Assembly (NCBI GenBank): GCA_021292105.1
Contig: CM037874.1
Coordinates: forward strand, 17,747,655 to 17,811,654
DNA from: Anadara kagoshimensis
Lineage: Eukaryota > Mollusca > Bivalvia > Arcoida > Arcidae
Direction: 5' to 3'
DNA length: 64,000 bases
A program made the position numbers and the translations under genes. The notes below the pieces were generated by a model. The model was not told where the DNA came from. It worked only from the letters and a program-made list of their open reading frames with translations, and made no database searches. How positions within the stretch are numbered: the first letter of the stretch is position 1; every line of letters starts with the position of its first letter. This document shows, one piece after another, positions 35,684 through 51,100 of this stretch.

Positions 35684-38600
35684 GTACGTAATCAAAGTCA
35701 AATATACAAATACATGTCCAACCAAAACAACAACCAACCTTCGTCATTTAAGTATTATAATATTTACAATGCATGAATAATTTAGATATTTGGTGTTATA
35801 GGATGGTTGTATGGTAGGAAAGTCGTTGCTTAGCAATCATTCATTATGTGTATCCATGTGGGTTGGAATAACAGCCGGGGTTACATATTTAAAAGACGAG
35901 ACTTGCCTTGATTTACCCCTCTTACTCGAATAAATTCATAATACATTACTTATCTTCTTTTAAACTTCATGTACAATTTGTATATATATCGAGCATCGCT
36001 GACTTTGTTATTTAACGTTTAACTTAAAACATACAGCCAGAATGACTGTACCTAAGTTGGGTTGATACAGAATGTATAGGCTAGAAAGCAATGCAAAAAT
36101 CCAAGTATTGAAAAAATCAAATTAATCCACAAACAAAATTACAATCCTTAAGCAGAGTAAAAACTTTAAAACTGACAATTTAAAACCTGGTGCTCCGGAA
36201 ATTATTTTCTATTTAGCTAGCTACAATTGCCACGCGTGTATTCAAAATTGGAAATGAATGGGACGTCAGATATACCCACGCTATTTTATATACATAGAGA
36301 TTTTATACTTTTCAACAGTATTGTGATGACATAATACATTAGGTCTTGATAGGCCTAAGCATGCAATATCCTTGCGTTAACAAGGATGTCAACAATTCAA
36401 AAACGCAGGTGCAATTTCCGTTCTGAAGCACATTGATCCACTTTCCTGATGGAAGTGCATATATTTAACTATTCAAAAACAAATTTACAAATGAATGTTC
36501 AAATCAAATACCAAAACAATGCAAAAACTTTGAAACTGGTAAACCATGTTGAACACTAGGAAGTGATAAGAACCTCATGTTTAGCTAGTTACATCTGCCA
36601 CGTTTGAAATAAAAATTTAGAATACAAGGAACATTAAACTTAGGAACGTCTAATAAACGTATGACAATTGTGGATAAATAGACAACTTACTTATCTACTT
36701 ATCTTACAATATATCAATAATATAGTGATTACGACTATAAATAATATACATACTTAATGTCAGCCTTCACTGTTTGGGATTGTGATTGTAACATAGAACA
36801 GTATGTTTGTGTTTGATTAAATGTTTGTTTTTTATGATTACTTCATGGCATATACAACAAAGCGAACTAATTTTATATCCAACAAAAATTCTATGAGAAT
36901 GAGGGATATATGAAAGTAAAAAATCAGGTAAAGATTATAGTAATACAATGCACGTTTATACATATATAGAACAATTTCACAACAAATACCTATTGGGCTC
37001 CATTGAATTGCTTGTGACCGTGGCTCAGTTACAAAAGCGCTTTGCACCTCATAAATTATGCACAGAGTCAATGTAGTGATGATACAGAAGAGTAAAAAAA
37101 TTCCGTTTCTTAAATGACATATTTTCTGTTTATTTATTTATTTAGTCTCGCAAACGTACAACTTGGAGCTATCCACTGGACGAGATTACCAATACATTTA
37201 CATGGCTGACAGAGGTCTTGATGTAACTGGCGAGCAATCAGTAACTTTTAAAGTTAAAGCATGTCACGACGCACATGCTGCATTATCTCAAAACAAGGGA
37301 GTTGACAGCATATTAACTTATGAAATTGCCATAGGAGGTTGGGGAAATAAAAAGTCGGCTATCCGTAAGAAAAAGCAAGGTGACAACTTAAGTATTATAG
37401 ATCACAGTCCTGTAGACTGCAATAATTACAGAGAGTTCTGGATTAGCTGGATCAATGGAGTTATTTCAGTTGGATATGGACTTACGGTCGGAATAAACCG
37501 TTTTTTTGTTTTTGAACGATCGGAACCCACACCCTGTAAATTATGTTGCCTTTTCAACTGGATGGGGATCATCAGGAAAATGGAAATTTCCTATAGGTAA
37601 CGCATGATGATTACATATATTTATTATTGTTTGAAAATGTTAGTTTATGCCATAAATGCTTTCGATTAAATCAGGTATATAATATGTTTATGCTCTTATA
37701 TTAAACGTTATTTTATAACATTTAGAATAAGAATTTCTATTAGTTTTTTTTAAAAATTATAGGAGATTATTCAGTTTTGTATTTATTATTATGAATTATT
37801 ACTTTAGAAATGTTACAAATATGTTTTTGTCCTTTGGTAATCTTTTCAACATCTCGAAAACAAGTTTGGTTTCATAATTTTGGTTCAAGCACTACTAATG
37901 AGGAATTCTATTCCGAAACGGCCGTCTAGTGCTGTAAAATTAAAACTAGTATAATATGTAATTAAAGCAATTTTAGTTGCTATGATATGGTATGGAGGGA
38001 ATTTAAATTTTGACAAAGTGTTTTAAATAACACGAACCAACATGTTTGAGTATACGAATTAAATAGAATTAAAGTTTATCGTTTCCAGATATGTCAATAC
38101 AGTTTACCCGCATAAACTTTATATTTATGCATTTAAAACTTTAAGATAAGTAAACATACTTTATATCAAGCATAATTACATGCATTTACAAAAAATCCCA
38201 TTTTGCCCGTATTGACATGTAATTTTAATACTAATACTTACGATACTTTTGAACGTAATAATGGATTTATTAAATTCTGTTATCTGGACATATTGTTTAC
38301 CTAAGGTTAAGTTTGTATGTCTTAAAAAATATCTATATATGTGCGTTAATATATTTTACATTTAAACAACAAGAATAATACAGTTATGGTTAAGGAAACA
38401 GGATTATTTATTTGGGAGTAATACTAATTACTTTTATTCAAAAGTTAACTTAAGAATGCACAAGGTGAATAAACATATATCAAATACAGATACTTTGGCA
38501 ATTATTAGTATTCTTTATTTTTTGATTAATTCAATAAAATGAGTCATAATCATACTTATATTACCGTGGTGAAAAAAAATCTGCTGAGGTCTTTTTTTCG

Positions 38601-41600
38601 CTTACCCTTAACTTTAATTTTTATATATGAAACACAAACATACTAATGCTTGTCCACATGTAAATTCGAAATGGAAAATAAAAGGAACATGGATCTTTTG
38701 GACGTTAAATATATTAAGGGTTATTTAGGAATAAAAATACCGGGGTGACGGACAAAAAACTGTTTGAGGAACTTGATAAGTCTCGGCATGTGTCAACAAT
38801 TCATTTGCAAGCAGAATACTTCTTCCTCGTATAAAATTCCTTTGGCAACAAGCTTTGCAATAGCGAAATAACTGTGAAACAAATACATCATAAGCAGGAA
38901 AAGCATGGATAAAGCAGCTTAAGAGTTGATAAAATGTATTAAAGTTGATGATGGAAAACTAAAGACATCACGTTTATATTCTTTCGTATGCGTCATAATT
39001 AATGTTAAAGTCTAAATATGAAGCAGAGCTTGATAAAAAAAAAATCAGTCGTTTGCATTAAAGCTCACTAGAATAGATGTCATTAAAAATCACAAAAACA
39101 AAGAAACTATTCAGCGACAAAACGTGATCAATATATCCGTATCAGGAGTTGAATATATATTATGTTCCTTATTTCTTTGTAATACTTTTTAACACCCGCA
39201 TTGATTCACATTGCTCTGTGCTGTTTTCGCTTTATTCTCAACGCCTTATTGTATTCCTTTCGTTAAGATCTTGTACATTCTAATTGGTGATATATATTTT
39301 AGCGTGCCCAAGCATTAGTCATTGTAAGCTTAATAGTGTTCGCTGTACCTCACCAACCAATAAATTCTGTGTAAAATGTGAAAATGAAGATTTATTTAAA
39401 CTGGACAATGGAGGCAAAGAATGTGCACGTAGGTATTTTCAAAGTGTTTTAAATTGATATACAACATTTTGTAACTAATAACATGAACTTTAAAACAGAC
39501 AAATCAACCAAGATATAATAAACAGTCGAATCGAGGTTATTCTAAAGCAGATCAAAACTATCAACACCATCAGACACTAAGATTAACAGTAAAAAAATCA
39601 ATTATCTTTCAATTCAAAAGATATTTAAACAAATCTTTTAAAACCTTGGTATCTCAGATATGTATTTATTTAATTGATTATCTGACATTAAGAAAAGATT
39701 TAAATTTGACAAACTTTCGCTGTGTTTCGTTACAAAAAGTAATCAAAATTTATCTGGATTTAAAAATAAATGTATATTACTCTATTGATTAATGCGTCAT
39801 TTGTTTTTAACCAATTTTTCTTGATGCTTTTTCAGTTCATATTCAAATATGTTAACGTAGAATCTTTTTTATGAGTATGAATCATTCAATTACTTGTTTT
39901 ACGGTTTCCTCGTTTTTTTTCATTTTTATTCAAGATTTGACAAATATACTACAGAAACACCCAATGTCATACATACCCAGTTCGGTTTATACAATGTTTC
40001 CATATAAAATCACGGAAGTAATCAAACACAAACATACTAATTCATGTCCGAATCACAATCCAGAAGCAAAGTAAAAACTTTGGAACACGTGAACTTCCAC
40101 CAGGGAAGTGAGGCCGGGTGCTCCAGAATGGTAAGCACCTCCTGTTTAGCTAGCTACACCCGCCACGAATGTAATTAAAATTGTGTGAAAGGAACATGGA
40201 ACTATGAGACGTCAAATATATCCAGAGTAATCCTATTTTAAATACGTTTTTAAAAATGCAGTTTTCACAGGATATATAAAATAAGAATGATCAAATTATG
40301 ACCAGCCACACATAATACTTGAATTCTAAGTTTAGGGTTTTGATAGTAATGCGTGTTCTGTTCATAGCTAATCAGCACAAATAATAACTAAAGGCAAATC
40401 AATTTGCATTATAGCAGTATTGATGCATATGTGATAGGAAAACATAATGCTTCAGCAATAATATTTTGAAATTGTCGATTAAGAAATCTGCTATTTTGTG
40501 ATAAGTTATTTTCAATTTCTGTTATTCAGACAAGTGTTCTTGGGACTATAAATGGTGTTGGCCAGGATCTTGTGAAAATGATTATGCAAAGAACTGCAAG
40601 TGTGAAACAGGATTTAAAACTACAAAAAACTCGCATGCTGCCAAATGTCAAAGTAAGTCGTAATCAAAAACAAACATACTAATCCATGTCCGAATCACAA
40701 TCCTGAAGCAAAGTAACAATTTATGTTTTCAGTTTAACATTATGTATCTGTTTTTCTCTGATATTTGTTTTGTTGGTTAACGACGAAACTATATTGGAAA
40801 AATTAATGCAACTTAAATAACACAATTGACTTGTTTATTTACATTCCCTTCGCCTTATTAGGATACATTTTACGTGGCATTTTACAACCACTGTTTTTAT
40901 AATATTGCACTTTAAAATGTTGCTGTGGTGTTGAGAAAATTACAAATACATATTTTATAATATTTAGCGCTTAAAATACTTGCACGGCTACTGATTCATT
41001 AACCCATTTACAAAGATTAACGAGACCGCTTAAACGATCAAACCGATCGGAGAGGGAACGCTATTTTGTAAAAATATGATTTGAATCCATATAACAAACA
41101 ATTAGAAAATTAAGTAATGGTTAAAATGTCTAGTACAACGACAAGCTGTAAAGCTGATGCCATATTAAGTTCTTGGAGATTTGTTGATGGTGTGTAATGT
41201 ATTCTATGATGCCGGAGTGGTTTGTTCTCCGTGATATGTGTAGAGCCAGGTGTCTTATATGGAACCTGTTTACACATCCTGGAAATGACCGATCATGTTA
41301 CTTTATATCTAACATACATTTGGATGCAAACCTCATTTTGTATTTTTATTGACGAACCCCAAAAAGAGATGCGAAGAAAGCCCACATGACGCATTTTCGG
41401 TCCATAGCATTACGTCATGATCAAACCAAGTCTGTATTTGTTTTATTTCATGCTTACCGTTGCCTTGTTATGTGATATTCAGTCAGTAAATGGTGAACTA
41501 TCATCAAAATAAAAGGAAAATCTTAATAGAAGGTTATCAACATGTGTCGAAGCTTAGGAAATACTGTCATCATAAAAATACCAAATTTGATGAAAATGAA

Positions 41601-44600
41601 CAATCCCTAAATGGGGTTCTTTGGGTTATACCATTTTATTGTATGAACGCATTTGTTGCGCCTAAAATAGTTTTCAAACAAACAAACAGTACAACAATTG
41701 AAAGACTGAATATTTGCTCGGTGATTTGTTTCTAATTCGTATGAAACACAATTTATGCAGAACTTTGTTAAATATGGAAAACCGCTATAAGTCCATATGC
41801 TTATATTTCATTTAGCCTTGCGTATTTTCTATATCTTCCAGTTTGAGACCTTTTGCATTCATAGGACTATAAATGCCAAACGACCGCATCACTGCGTTTG
41901 AAGATAAATATCGGCAATACACATTCCCGGGGAACTAAAACCTGGTAAACAAAATGGCTGCCTCCATGTTACCCGTTGGTTTACTTCTTGGGGCATCGAA
42001 TGCCTTTGTGCCTGAAGTTTTTAAACTTTACAAAGTCTATCGGAAGTTTCTGTGTATCAATCGAACATTTTCACCACCAAATTCGATAGTTCATTTGATG
42101 CATGTTTCGATTTTTTCAGGATCATCGGACATGCCTTTGCGGTGGATGTGCACTGTATTAAAGACACTGTTGGTGACGTAATACATAACTGCGTCACGTA
42201 GTATACGTATTACGTCGTAAACGTTCGTGTGGCTCTTGCACGTTCAATTTCGTGGTAGAAATGCTTGGAAATATAATCCCAGAACTGAATGCAAATTAAC
42301 CATGAAAAATGAATTCCATACTTGAAAAAAAACCCGTTTTTAATAAAAATATAACAATTGAACTGTTTTGAAATGGGTTTCATAGTCAATTTCAATGCTA
42401 AACTTTTGCACGACAAACCGATCATAATGCGCTATTGTGCATTATTCAGTTTGTCGTTCAAAGGTTTATCATTCATATTGACTATGAACGCCATTTCAAT
42501 TGTTAAATATTCTCGGTTTTATTGTCACACGTTGCATTTGTAGCTGGCCTATCATGAAGAACTTATCAAACAAGAGCACCAATATTTTACTTCCTTAGCT
42601 ATTTTAATCAATTTTCTTTTTTTTTTTTTTTTTACTTTTCTTTGTTTGAAAGTTGGATATAGATAGATTTGTTTGTTTTTGACTATGTAGGGCAAGCATT
42701 TTCTATCGGATATTAAATTGCATGTGTGTTTTGATCACATGGTATGCTGACGATGTTCCTTGTTAATTCCTTATTATCAAACATATCGTCCCATGTTCAA
42801 ATCACGATTTCACAAGCAAAGTAAAAGTTTTGATAAGTAATTAACTTCCAAAATCAAATAAAAAAATACAATATGTATTGATAAAATCTCAGTCATAAAT
42901 TTCTATGCATTTGATATTACCAGTTGATGGGAACACACACGAGCCTGAAATTATGGACTGTGCTGTAAAAGTATATGGGCAACATAATGAAATTAAGCCT
43001 GAGGGAGGTGGAAGTTCCGCATGTTCCAAGCAAAAAGATTTTTATGGAAACTTTCAAGTAGATCATATTACAACGTCACCTACTTTCGAGTTTCAAATAA
43101 ACGTATCAACTGCTATGCCGGAATGGATTGATCGACATATGTTTGGTATAACTGATGCTTCTGTGACCCTCATCAAACGGACATTAAACGGTAATTTAGA
43201 AGTATAATAGAAAAAAGAATAAGTCTTACACGATCTTATGACTAAGTGTTTATAAACAAGGTTGAGTTTAAACTACATGAACAGGTATAACTTGTCAAGT
43301 TTGACCCTGCCGCTTGACCTTTAATTTTAATATTCATCAGCACGATTGATTAATAAGGTTATCTATAAAAATTCTCCAACATGCACAACCGTATAAGAAA
43401 GTATATACTACGATGGCCGTGAGGTTAAGGTATATTGTCTCAAAAGCTATATTAAGAACGTTCATAGTTCAGATCACACATTAACGTATTTTTACAGTAC
43501 TTGTACATTTCACTGTTCCAGTATGCACTTTGTATTTTATAATAAATAGAACCTTGTTCTTTTTTAGGGATTAATTTGATTAAATATATATTTTATTATA
43601 ATTTTTTGGTATTAATATATAAGACCACTTTTGTTCGGGTTTTATGATTTTGTTCTTATTCAGAAGAAAACATTTTACCATTTCGTTTAAAATAAGCCAA
43701 TATTTTAGTAGCATTTTGTAGCGTTGCTACATAAAATGTCGAGAACCTCTCATATACAGTCCAACCTGCCTTTAAGGACACCTCTATATAAGGGCCATCT
43801 GCTTATAAAGGCCAGTAGAATTGTTTCCCAATTGTTTTTTATTCATATTTGAACCTGTATATAAAAGCCGCCTGCCCATAAATCCACTTTTACTAGTTTC
43901 CATGGGTGGCCTTTATAGACAGGTTTGACTGTACTTACCATATGAAAATTGTGTGCTTTTTTGCGTCTCAAAAAGAATAGCAAAACGTATTTTATTTTAT
44001 TGTATTATCACCATCAAAATTCATTCAATAAAATCATGTTACGAAATTATATAACAAATTTGTAATATAACTCAAGTTTCTTTAAGCAAATTGTGACGTC
44101 ATTTTTGAAACGGTGTGTATTTTACTTTTGTAGTTATTTTGGTTGTCCTATTTTAGGTGAGATAATACTTTTCAGATACAAAAAATGTGTTTTATCATCT
44201 TTATATATTATATTATACCATAAATAGGTTTCATAGTTAACACATATTTTATATTTCAGGAATAGAACAAACTATAAAAAGTGAGTCTATCAAATTAGAC
44301 CCGAATAGCATAGACCCCAAGAATATTGTCACCAAAGACATCAATACAACGGTATCAAGTCATTTGAATAATGGCGACAGGTAAATTAGTAATTTAAAGT
44401 CAACAAACATAAACATTAAAAATGGGTTCAATGGATTTTTTAATTAAGTTTTTTAAGTATGGTTTAGTCTAGAAGACAGTACAGATCATTGTTCTTTATA
44501 GATATTTATTTTTAAGTTTCTTACCGTTTTTATTTTAAACACATTGTGCTTGCATAATTTTTCTAGCTACAAAAAAAATCAAAGCTGCTAGGATTAAAGT

Positions 44601-47600
44601 GATATCTATTGTCAAAATTTAAATTAGCTATTTGTCCATTTATTTCGTCAAAAAGTAGTCTTATATCTCTATTTTGCCTTTTAAAATATGCCCGTTTGGA
44701 TGGAAATTAATTAAAAAAATTGGTATACAATTAAGATATGAACAAAGTGGTCTAGTGCTAAATATAACAAATCAAAGGTATAGCTTTTCTTTGAATCTTT
44801 GCTTGCTTACATTTAACAACTTTGTCTCTGCTCAAAGTGTAATTTTTATTAAAAGATAAGCAGCTCAGTAACATGAATAGGGATATTTATGCCGTATCTG
44901 AAAAAAATTAAGTAAATTAACTTTATATATTTGCCATTGTTGAAGATATTGTCGGATGTGTTCAATTAAAGTTGCATAATATACATATTGCAGAGCTGTA
45001 AAGCATAATAGGCCGAATGATTAAAATAGATTACACTAAGAAAACAACAAAATATTATATTGGTACAATTTTTACAAACAGATAAATTGATCTAAAACAT
45101 TTCTGAATAAACTTTTATTGCGATAAATGTTTTTTACACATAAATGAAACACACAAGATTGATAGGCAAGATTTTATTAATTGTAGTTTTTGTTTCCGGT
45201 TTTTTGCAAATGGTGGTGGACATCTGGTTTCTAAAAATGTACAGAATAATCATACAATGAAGGAAGCTTATGATAAAATTCCTGTTTCACGAGATTTGTG
45301 TTACCATATAGATACAGCGGCCCCGTCACATTGCTTAGAAAAAATGACATGCTCACAGGAACCATTAGTGTTAAGTACCAGGCGACTCCGTGAATTGTCA
45401 TTTAATGTTAGCTTTGACGGGTGGGTTGACCCTATTCCAGCTGGTGGATCTTCAAGTCAAGCATCTGGAATTGAACAATATGAAATTACAATATTCGAAG
45501 CGAGTGATTCATCTGGTGCCTTTATATCAGTTGGAACAAAGCCCGTGAATGGTACACCTAAAATAGTAAAACCTAATATTCATTCCATTCATTTCGACCT
45601 TCCTTACAAAGATCATCCCGTTCTTTACGTAGTTCAACTTGAAGTAAAAGATGTCGCTGATAACACAAGGCAAGCTAGAAGATTTGTGCTTTATGATAAC
45701 TCGTCATCAATTGTTTACAACAATAGTGTCCCGCTTCTTGTATCATCAGCTGAAAGCAAATCACAACATTCCTGGCAAACAAACCATGGGAAACTATGTT
45801 ACCTATGGACGGGCCGATACTATAACGATAAATATATTCATAGCAATTTGCTGAAACCAGTAAGCCCTGCACCTCATGGATTGATAACAGGTGTGTATGA
45901 ACAAAATACAGGGATACTCCCCATGAAAGGTACCGTGAATATCAATGGCATAATACGTTTTATGTACTCATTGACCAAAGGTACTACGAATATATATCAC
46001 AATCAGACAGTACCAAAATTTAAGTCGCAATCCATCTGTCTTTCGCCGACTGTAAACGATGGTGAAACATTCAAGTTTCATCTTAAGTCTATAGATATTA
46101 TGGAAAACACTTTTGATGATGAGGTAGATGTCCACATCGATGCAAGTATACCAGATCTGGAAAACGTATGGCTTGTTAGAGACGGATATGAAAGATTATA
46201 TGTGCATAATTCAACTGACTTGTCAAAGATGGTTCTCCAGTTTGATGCATTTGATCCCCACAGTGGAATACATACGGTACAATGGGGTGTTGGTACTACA
46301 GGTGGTGGTATGGAATTAGGTCATGGAAGCTTGGGAGTTAAGAAACATAATGTAAGTTTGAACAAACCTTAAGAAAAGTTTGGCTAATAGACATGGTTGT
46401 AATTGCAACCAACCTGGCTTTTCCTGCAATGCTAATCGTTGCCTTGTCGCGATAACAAAATGCCCAAAATATGATTTAATAATTGTCATTTTACAACGTT
46501 GGCCGTCTTACTTAATATTCTTAGCAATTTTTTAAATATTTTAAACTACGATCATTAAACCAAGACTATTGCAATTTCTTTATGTTAAGTCTGCGTTGTA
46601 CTATTTACTTTCATTTTGAATTCAAACGTGACGGTTGTGGTTACTTCGGCAGAAGTTGCTGGTGATTTCGGGACATCCGGTCTTACATTCCTATTGGTAG
46701 TTTACGTGTTCTTAATTCGCCTAATTACAAAAGGGCGGCGTGTTTGTGTTATAAGCCATCAATACTTGCATACTGTTTGAAAAATGTAGTTTTACTTGTT
46801 TTAATTGACGTTTGATCACTTTCGTAGATAAACATAAAATATACTTACACATACCTGACCAAAACTGCTGTTTTAGATGTTTTAGATTTAAGCTTTGACT
46901 ATATGTTATCATTGTAGGATTCCTGTCTGTTTGCAGAAAATTGCTACTGTCCGGCAGTAGGTCCCTGTGAGCATTCCAACTATACACTAACTCTAAATAA
47001 TCTGGTACACAACAACACGCATATTGGAAACCATAATCGACAATACTTCTTTACAATCACGGTGACTAATGAGGCCCGCCTTGTTACAGTGGAACATCTC
47101 GACATTCTAGTGGATGAATCGCCTCCTGTTGAAGGTTTTGTGCAAGAAGGACCAACTGATGGCCCGGATATAGACTATACAAGTTCTGATCAAGTAATTG
47201 CGCATTGGCATGGCTTCATTGATCATGAAAGCGGTATAAAATTGTACAGGGTCGGTATTGCTAAAACTTGCCTATCTAGTCATCAGTTTGTAGATGGCAC
47301 AAAAAATTATTCAAATTTGATGGTGATGGAGACAACAGAACAGTCTATTCTTTTACCATTGACAAGCGCAGGGAAACACTTTGTTACTGTTGTTGCTTAT
47401 AACAATGCTATGGAACCATCGAAGCCAGTTTGTTCCGATGGAATTGTAAAGGATATGACATCCCCAACGGTTGGAAATATCTCTTTGACAAACGGGAGAG
47501 TAGCAGAAACTGTTGCTTGTTCAGATAACACTGCTTGGTTTGTCCACGAAAATGTTACTAGAATTAAACTAGCCAATGTATCAAGCTGCCATCATCGTTG

Positions 47601-48142
47601 CCAAGGCACTAAGTTTGATCCGTTGTTAATGTCACTTCCAGAAGAATTAATTGTAGGCCGTGATGATGAAATATCAATATTTATGTGCGAAAGACTGGCC
47701 AAGTATAATAACACACAAATATATATTCCAACAGACACAATAGAATTACATTGGGATATCCAAGAAGAGTATAGTCAAATAAGAGATGTCTTCGTTGGGT
47801 TTGGTACTACTCTAGCAAGCAAAGATCTACCGGATATCGTGGGATACCAAAAAGCAAAGCATAAATATTGGTTTCGAGACCGTCATTCTGCATTGAGCAG
47901 TGGGACAAATATGTATGTTTTCATAAAAGTAGTAAATAAAGCAGGTTTGACTTCTTTTGCATCGTATGGTCCGGCATTGATAGACGAGACACCACCAATC
48001 TGCCCAACAATCATTAAAGCCAGAGTTATCAAACAAGATGTTATACTGCAATGGAATAAAACTACATTTTATGACCGAGAGCAGAGGGAAGAAATAGGAT
48101 CAATATTTTTCAGAATCGGTAAGTATACAATATAAATAATTG

Positions 48143-48184
<42 letters not shown>

Positions 48185-51100
48185 ATATACATAGCGAGGT
48201 TGGGTAAATTTTTTTTGAAAAATGGATATTTTATTTTAATTATTTATTTTTTGGGGTTTTATGTCTTTATAAATACAGTTGGTGTTAAAATTATTTAACT
48301 TTATTGATATTTTAAATAGAAATTTGTGACTCACTAGAAATTTGAAATTATAGTTTCAACAAAGTTATTATATACAAAAGAATTACCATAACGATTTTAA
48401 AACGTTAATACAAAATGTAAGGCAAGGGAACAATTAGCATTGATTTATTTAAATATGTACATTTTATAATACATCTGAAATGATCTGTTGGGTAAGTTTT
48501 TATTTAAAGATGGATGTTTAAATTTTTGTGTAACGTCTTTAAAAAGGCATTTGGTATAAAACTTATTTTATTTTTAATTGAAATTATAAATGGAAGTGAC
48601 TGGGTAGAAAAGTGAAATTGATATTATGACTTCTGCATTGTAGCAAAATACGATTTTACTATGCCGCGGTGTGTAACTAATATAGAGAGTTAAATACAAA
48701 ATGTATGGCCAGGGACAGAGAATTATCATTTCATTTTACTGAAATTTTTTTCCAATTCCATACAGTGTATGTAAAACATTTTTTGACAAAATTAGTAATG
48801 TTTATTGTATTTTTAAAACAGGTCATACATACAGACATGTAACGCCATTTATGCAATGGAAGATAAACGCGTCTCCCAACTGTACAGACCTACATAATGG
48901 TGACCACTGTATCCGTTACCCAATCAATCGACTACAGAATTATGATACTGAGCTTAGTCTACCGTTTACGTTCGCGTTACATGTCTATAATTATGCAGGA
49001 CATTACTGTCCCATCAATAGTGAAACATTTTCTTTACCATCAAGATTCCCTCCTGGACACGGTGTTGTTTATGACATTGATCCAGAAAAGCAACAAACAT
49101 TGAAGATATGACGGATACAGATTTTACTAAACAGCAAACAAGTACTGTGTTTCTTGGAAAGGATTTTGGCATCACAAAAATGTCACTTTCGAAATTGGGG
49201 TTGGTAAAAAGAAAGGTCAAGATGACATTGTAGCATTTCACGATGTTCATTTAGAAAAAGTTTATTGTGGTTTTTCATCTAAATTGAAATTTTTTGAAAA
49301 ATATTACGTAACGGTTGTCGCCAAATGTTCTGGAGGTACGACAAATTCATCTTCAGATGGATTTGTAATAATAGACAAGAAATTATTTCTGTCATCCATG
49401 AAGGTTTATGACGGCAAAGGATGTCCTTCAGACCTTACAATTTTCGAAGTCGTGCTAAATAAAACATTTGAAACTGGAGAGATATGGCACTTAATTTGAC
49501 CGAGACAGTCAACATAGGCAAACCATATAAGGTGGTTGTTCAACCTGCAAATACCAACATTTCAGTGCGAAGTGCAGACTTTGTTAAATTAAATAAGAGT
49601 TCTGCTTGTGAATACACAGGTTTTGTCATGAAAAACCAACCAGTTATCCATCTTTCAAATAACGGTCCAAAAGCAACGGTTGGACGAATCAAAGTATATT
49701 CATGTGCAAATGATATTGATTATCAGACATCTGATGAAATTGCTGAAATGCATTGGACATTCGATGCAAAGTTGGATCATTTCGTTACAAATTTCCAAAC
49801 AGGTGTCATTTCTACATGTAGTATGAATGATTCGGACACCTGTGTGTCAACAAAATATGTCGATGTTGGGGTTTCAAAACATGCATCATTAAGTGAATTA
49901 AATTTATCACAGGGTACATACAAATCTTTTGTTAAAGCTTGCTTTGACCAAGTATGTTTGGAGAAAGTAGAATCTGATGGATTCATTGTTGATCCTGGTA
50001 AGTCATTGACGGGCACGATCCTTGCAACTTTGGAAACCATTAATGACAAATGCTATGAATTCTCAGTGCAATGGGAAAGTTTCGTCTGTTCCGTTATTCA
50101 CAATCAAATGTTACCATTATTTTACCGATGGGCCATTTTTGGTGACTGGAATGGACATACTGCACTGTCGGCTTGGAACGAAATCGTGTCTAGTACAAAT
50201 AAGACGCTGAAGGTAAATAAATTCGATTGATGTTTTTAATATCAGAAAAAAATGATGAAGATATCTTGCAAAATTATTTGTATTCAAGTTTAAAAAAAAC
50301 AATCCATAGATATCCACAAATCTGTACTCTTAGTTAATCGTTAAATGTTTATGCCAGGTTTTTAATAAAAATTAAACATTGACTCTTGCAACAGATACTT
50401 AATCATTCTATGACTCAATTGCAAAAAATGTTTTCATGATAGTGATTCTTTTAAAATAAAACTCTGAAGAAATCAATGTGTATTATTTCTAAACTTTATT
50501 TTCTCTTTTAGGATAGTGAATGTGTTGCTTTACCTTCGTATCCACATAGTGCAGTGTATGTCCGGGTTGAAGGTTATTGTTCTTTTGGACCAGCCATTGT
50601 GAATTCTGTACCAGTTTCTGTTGAACCAGATCCAAATACGTTTCCGAAATACGTATTGTATGACATCAGTGTCACGAAAGATTTATTGGAAATCATAAAA
50701 CCCGCACTGTTTAGTACAAATCTTGGGATAGTTCTGAACACTCTTCATGAGAAAGAAATAGACTTTTCAACCCCAGATGTCACTTTAGGAGGCGTCATTC
50801 CAGGCATTCAAGATCGAATTATAACTTGGTATCTCATGCGGAAACCTGTAATTCCAAATCTGCATTGCTTCACAGACAGAGATTGTATCATGTCATTAGA
50901 GACAACAGAAGGTTTGGCAATTTTTAAACGTGTCAAGTTTACAAATGATAGGATTTATTACATATGTGCAAAATCAAATTCAACTGTCATCGAACGAGAT
51001 TTGTTTAGTGAAGAACTTAGCGAATTTAGTACTTGTAGCGATGGAGTCTATATTGATAACACAGCACCTATTGCTGACACGGTGAACATAGTGTCAATGG

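Noticed and set aside
41954..42181. ORF MAASMLPVGLLLGASNAF.. as a small secreted protein
   Set aside because: It sits in intron 4 of a transcribed gene with no splice support, no stable motif and adjacent inverted repeats; more likely part of an unclassified repeat.
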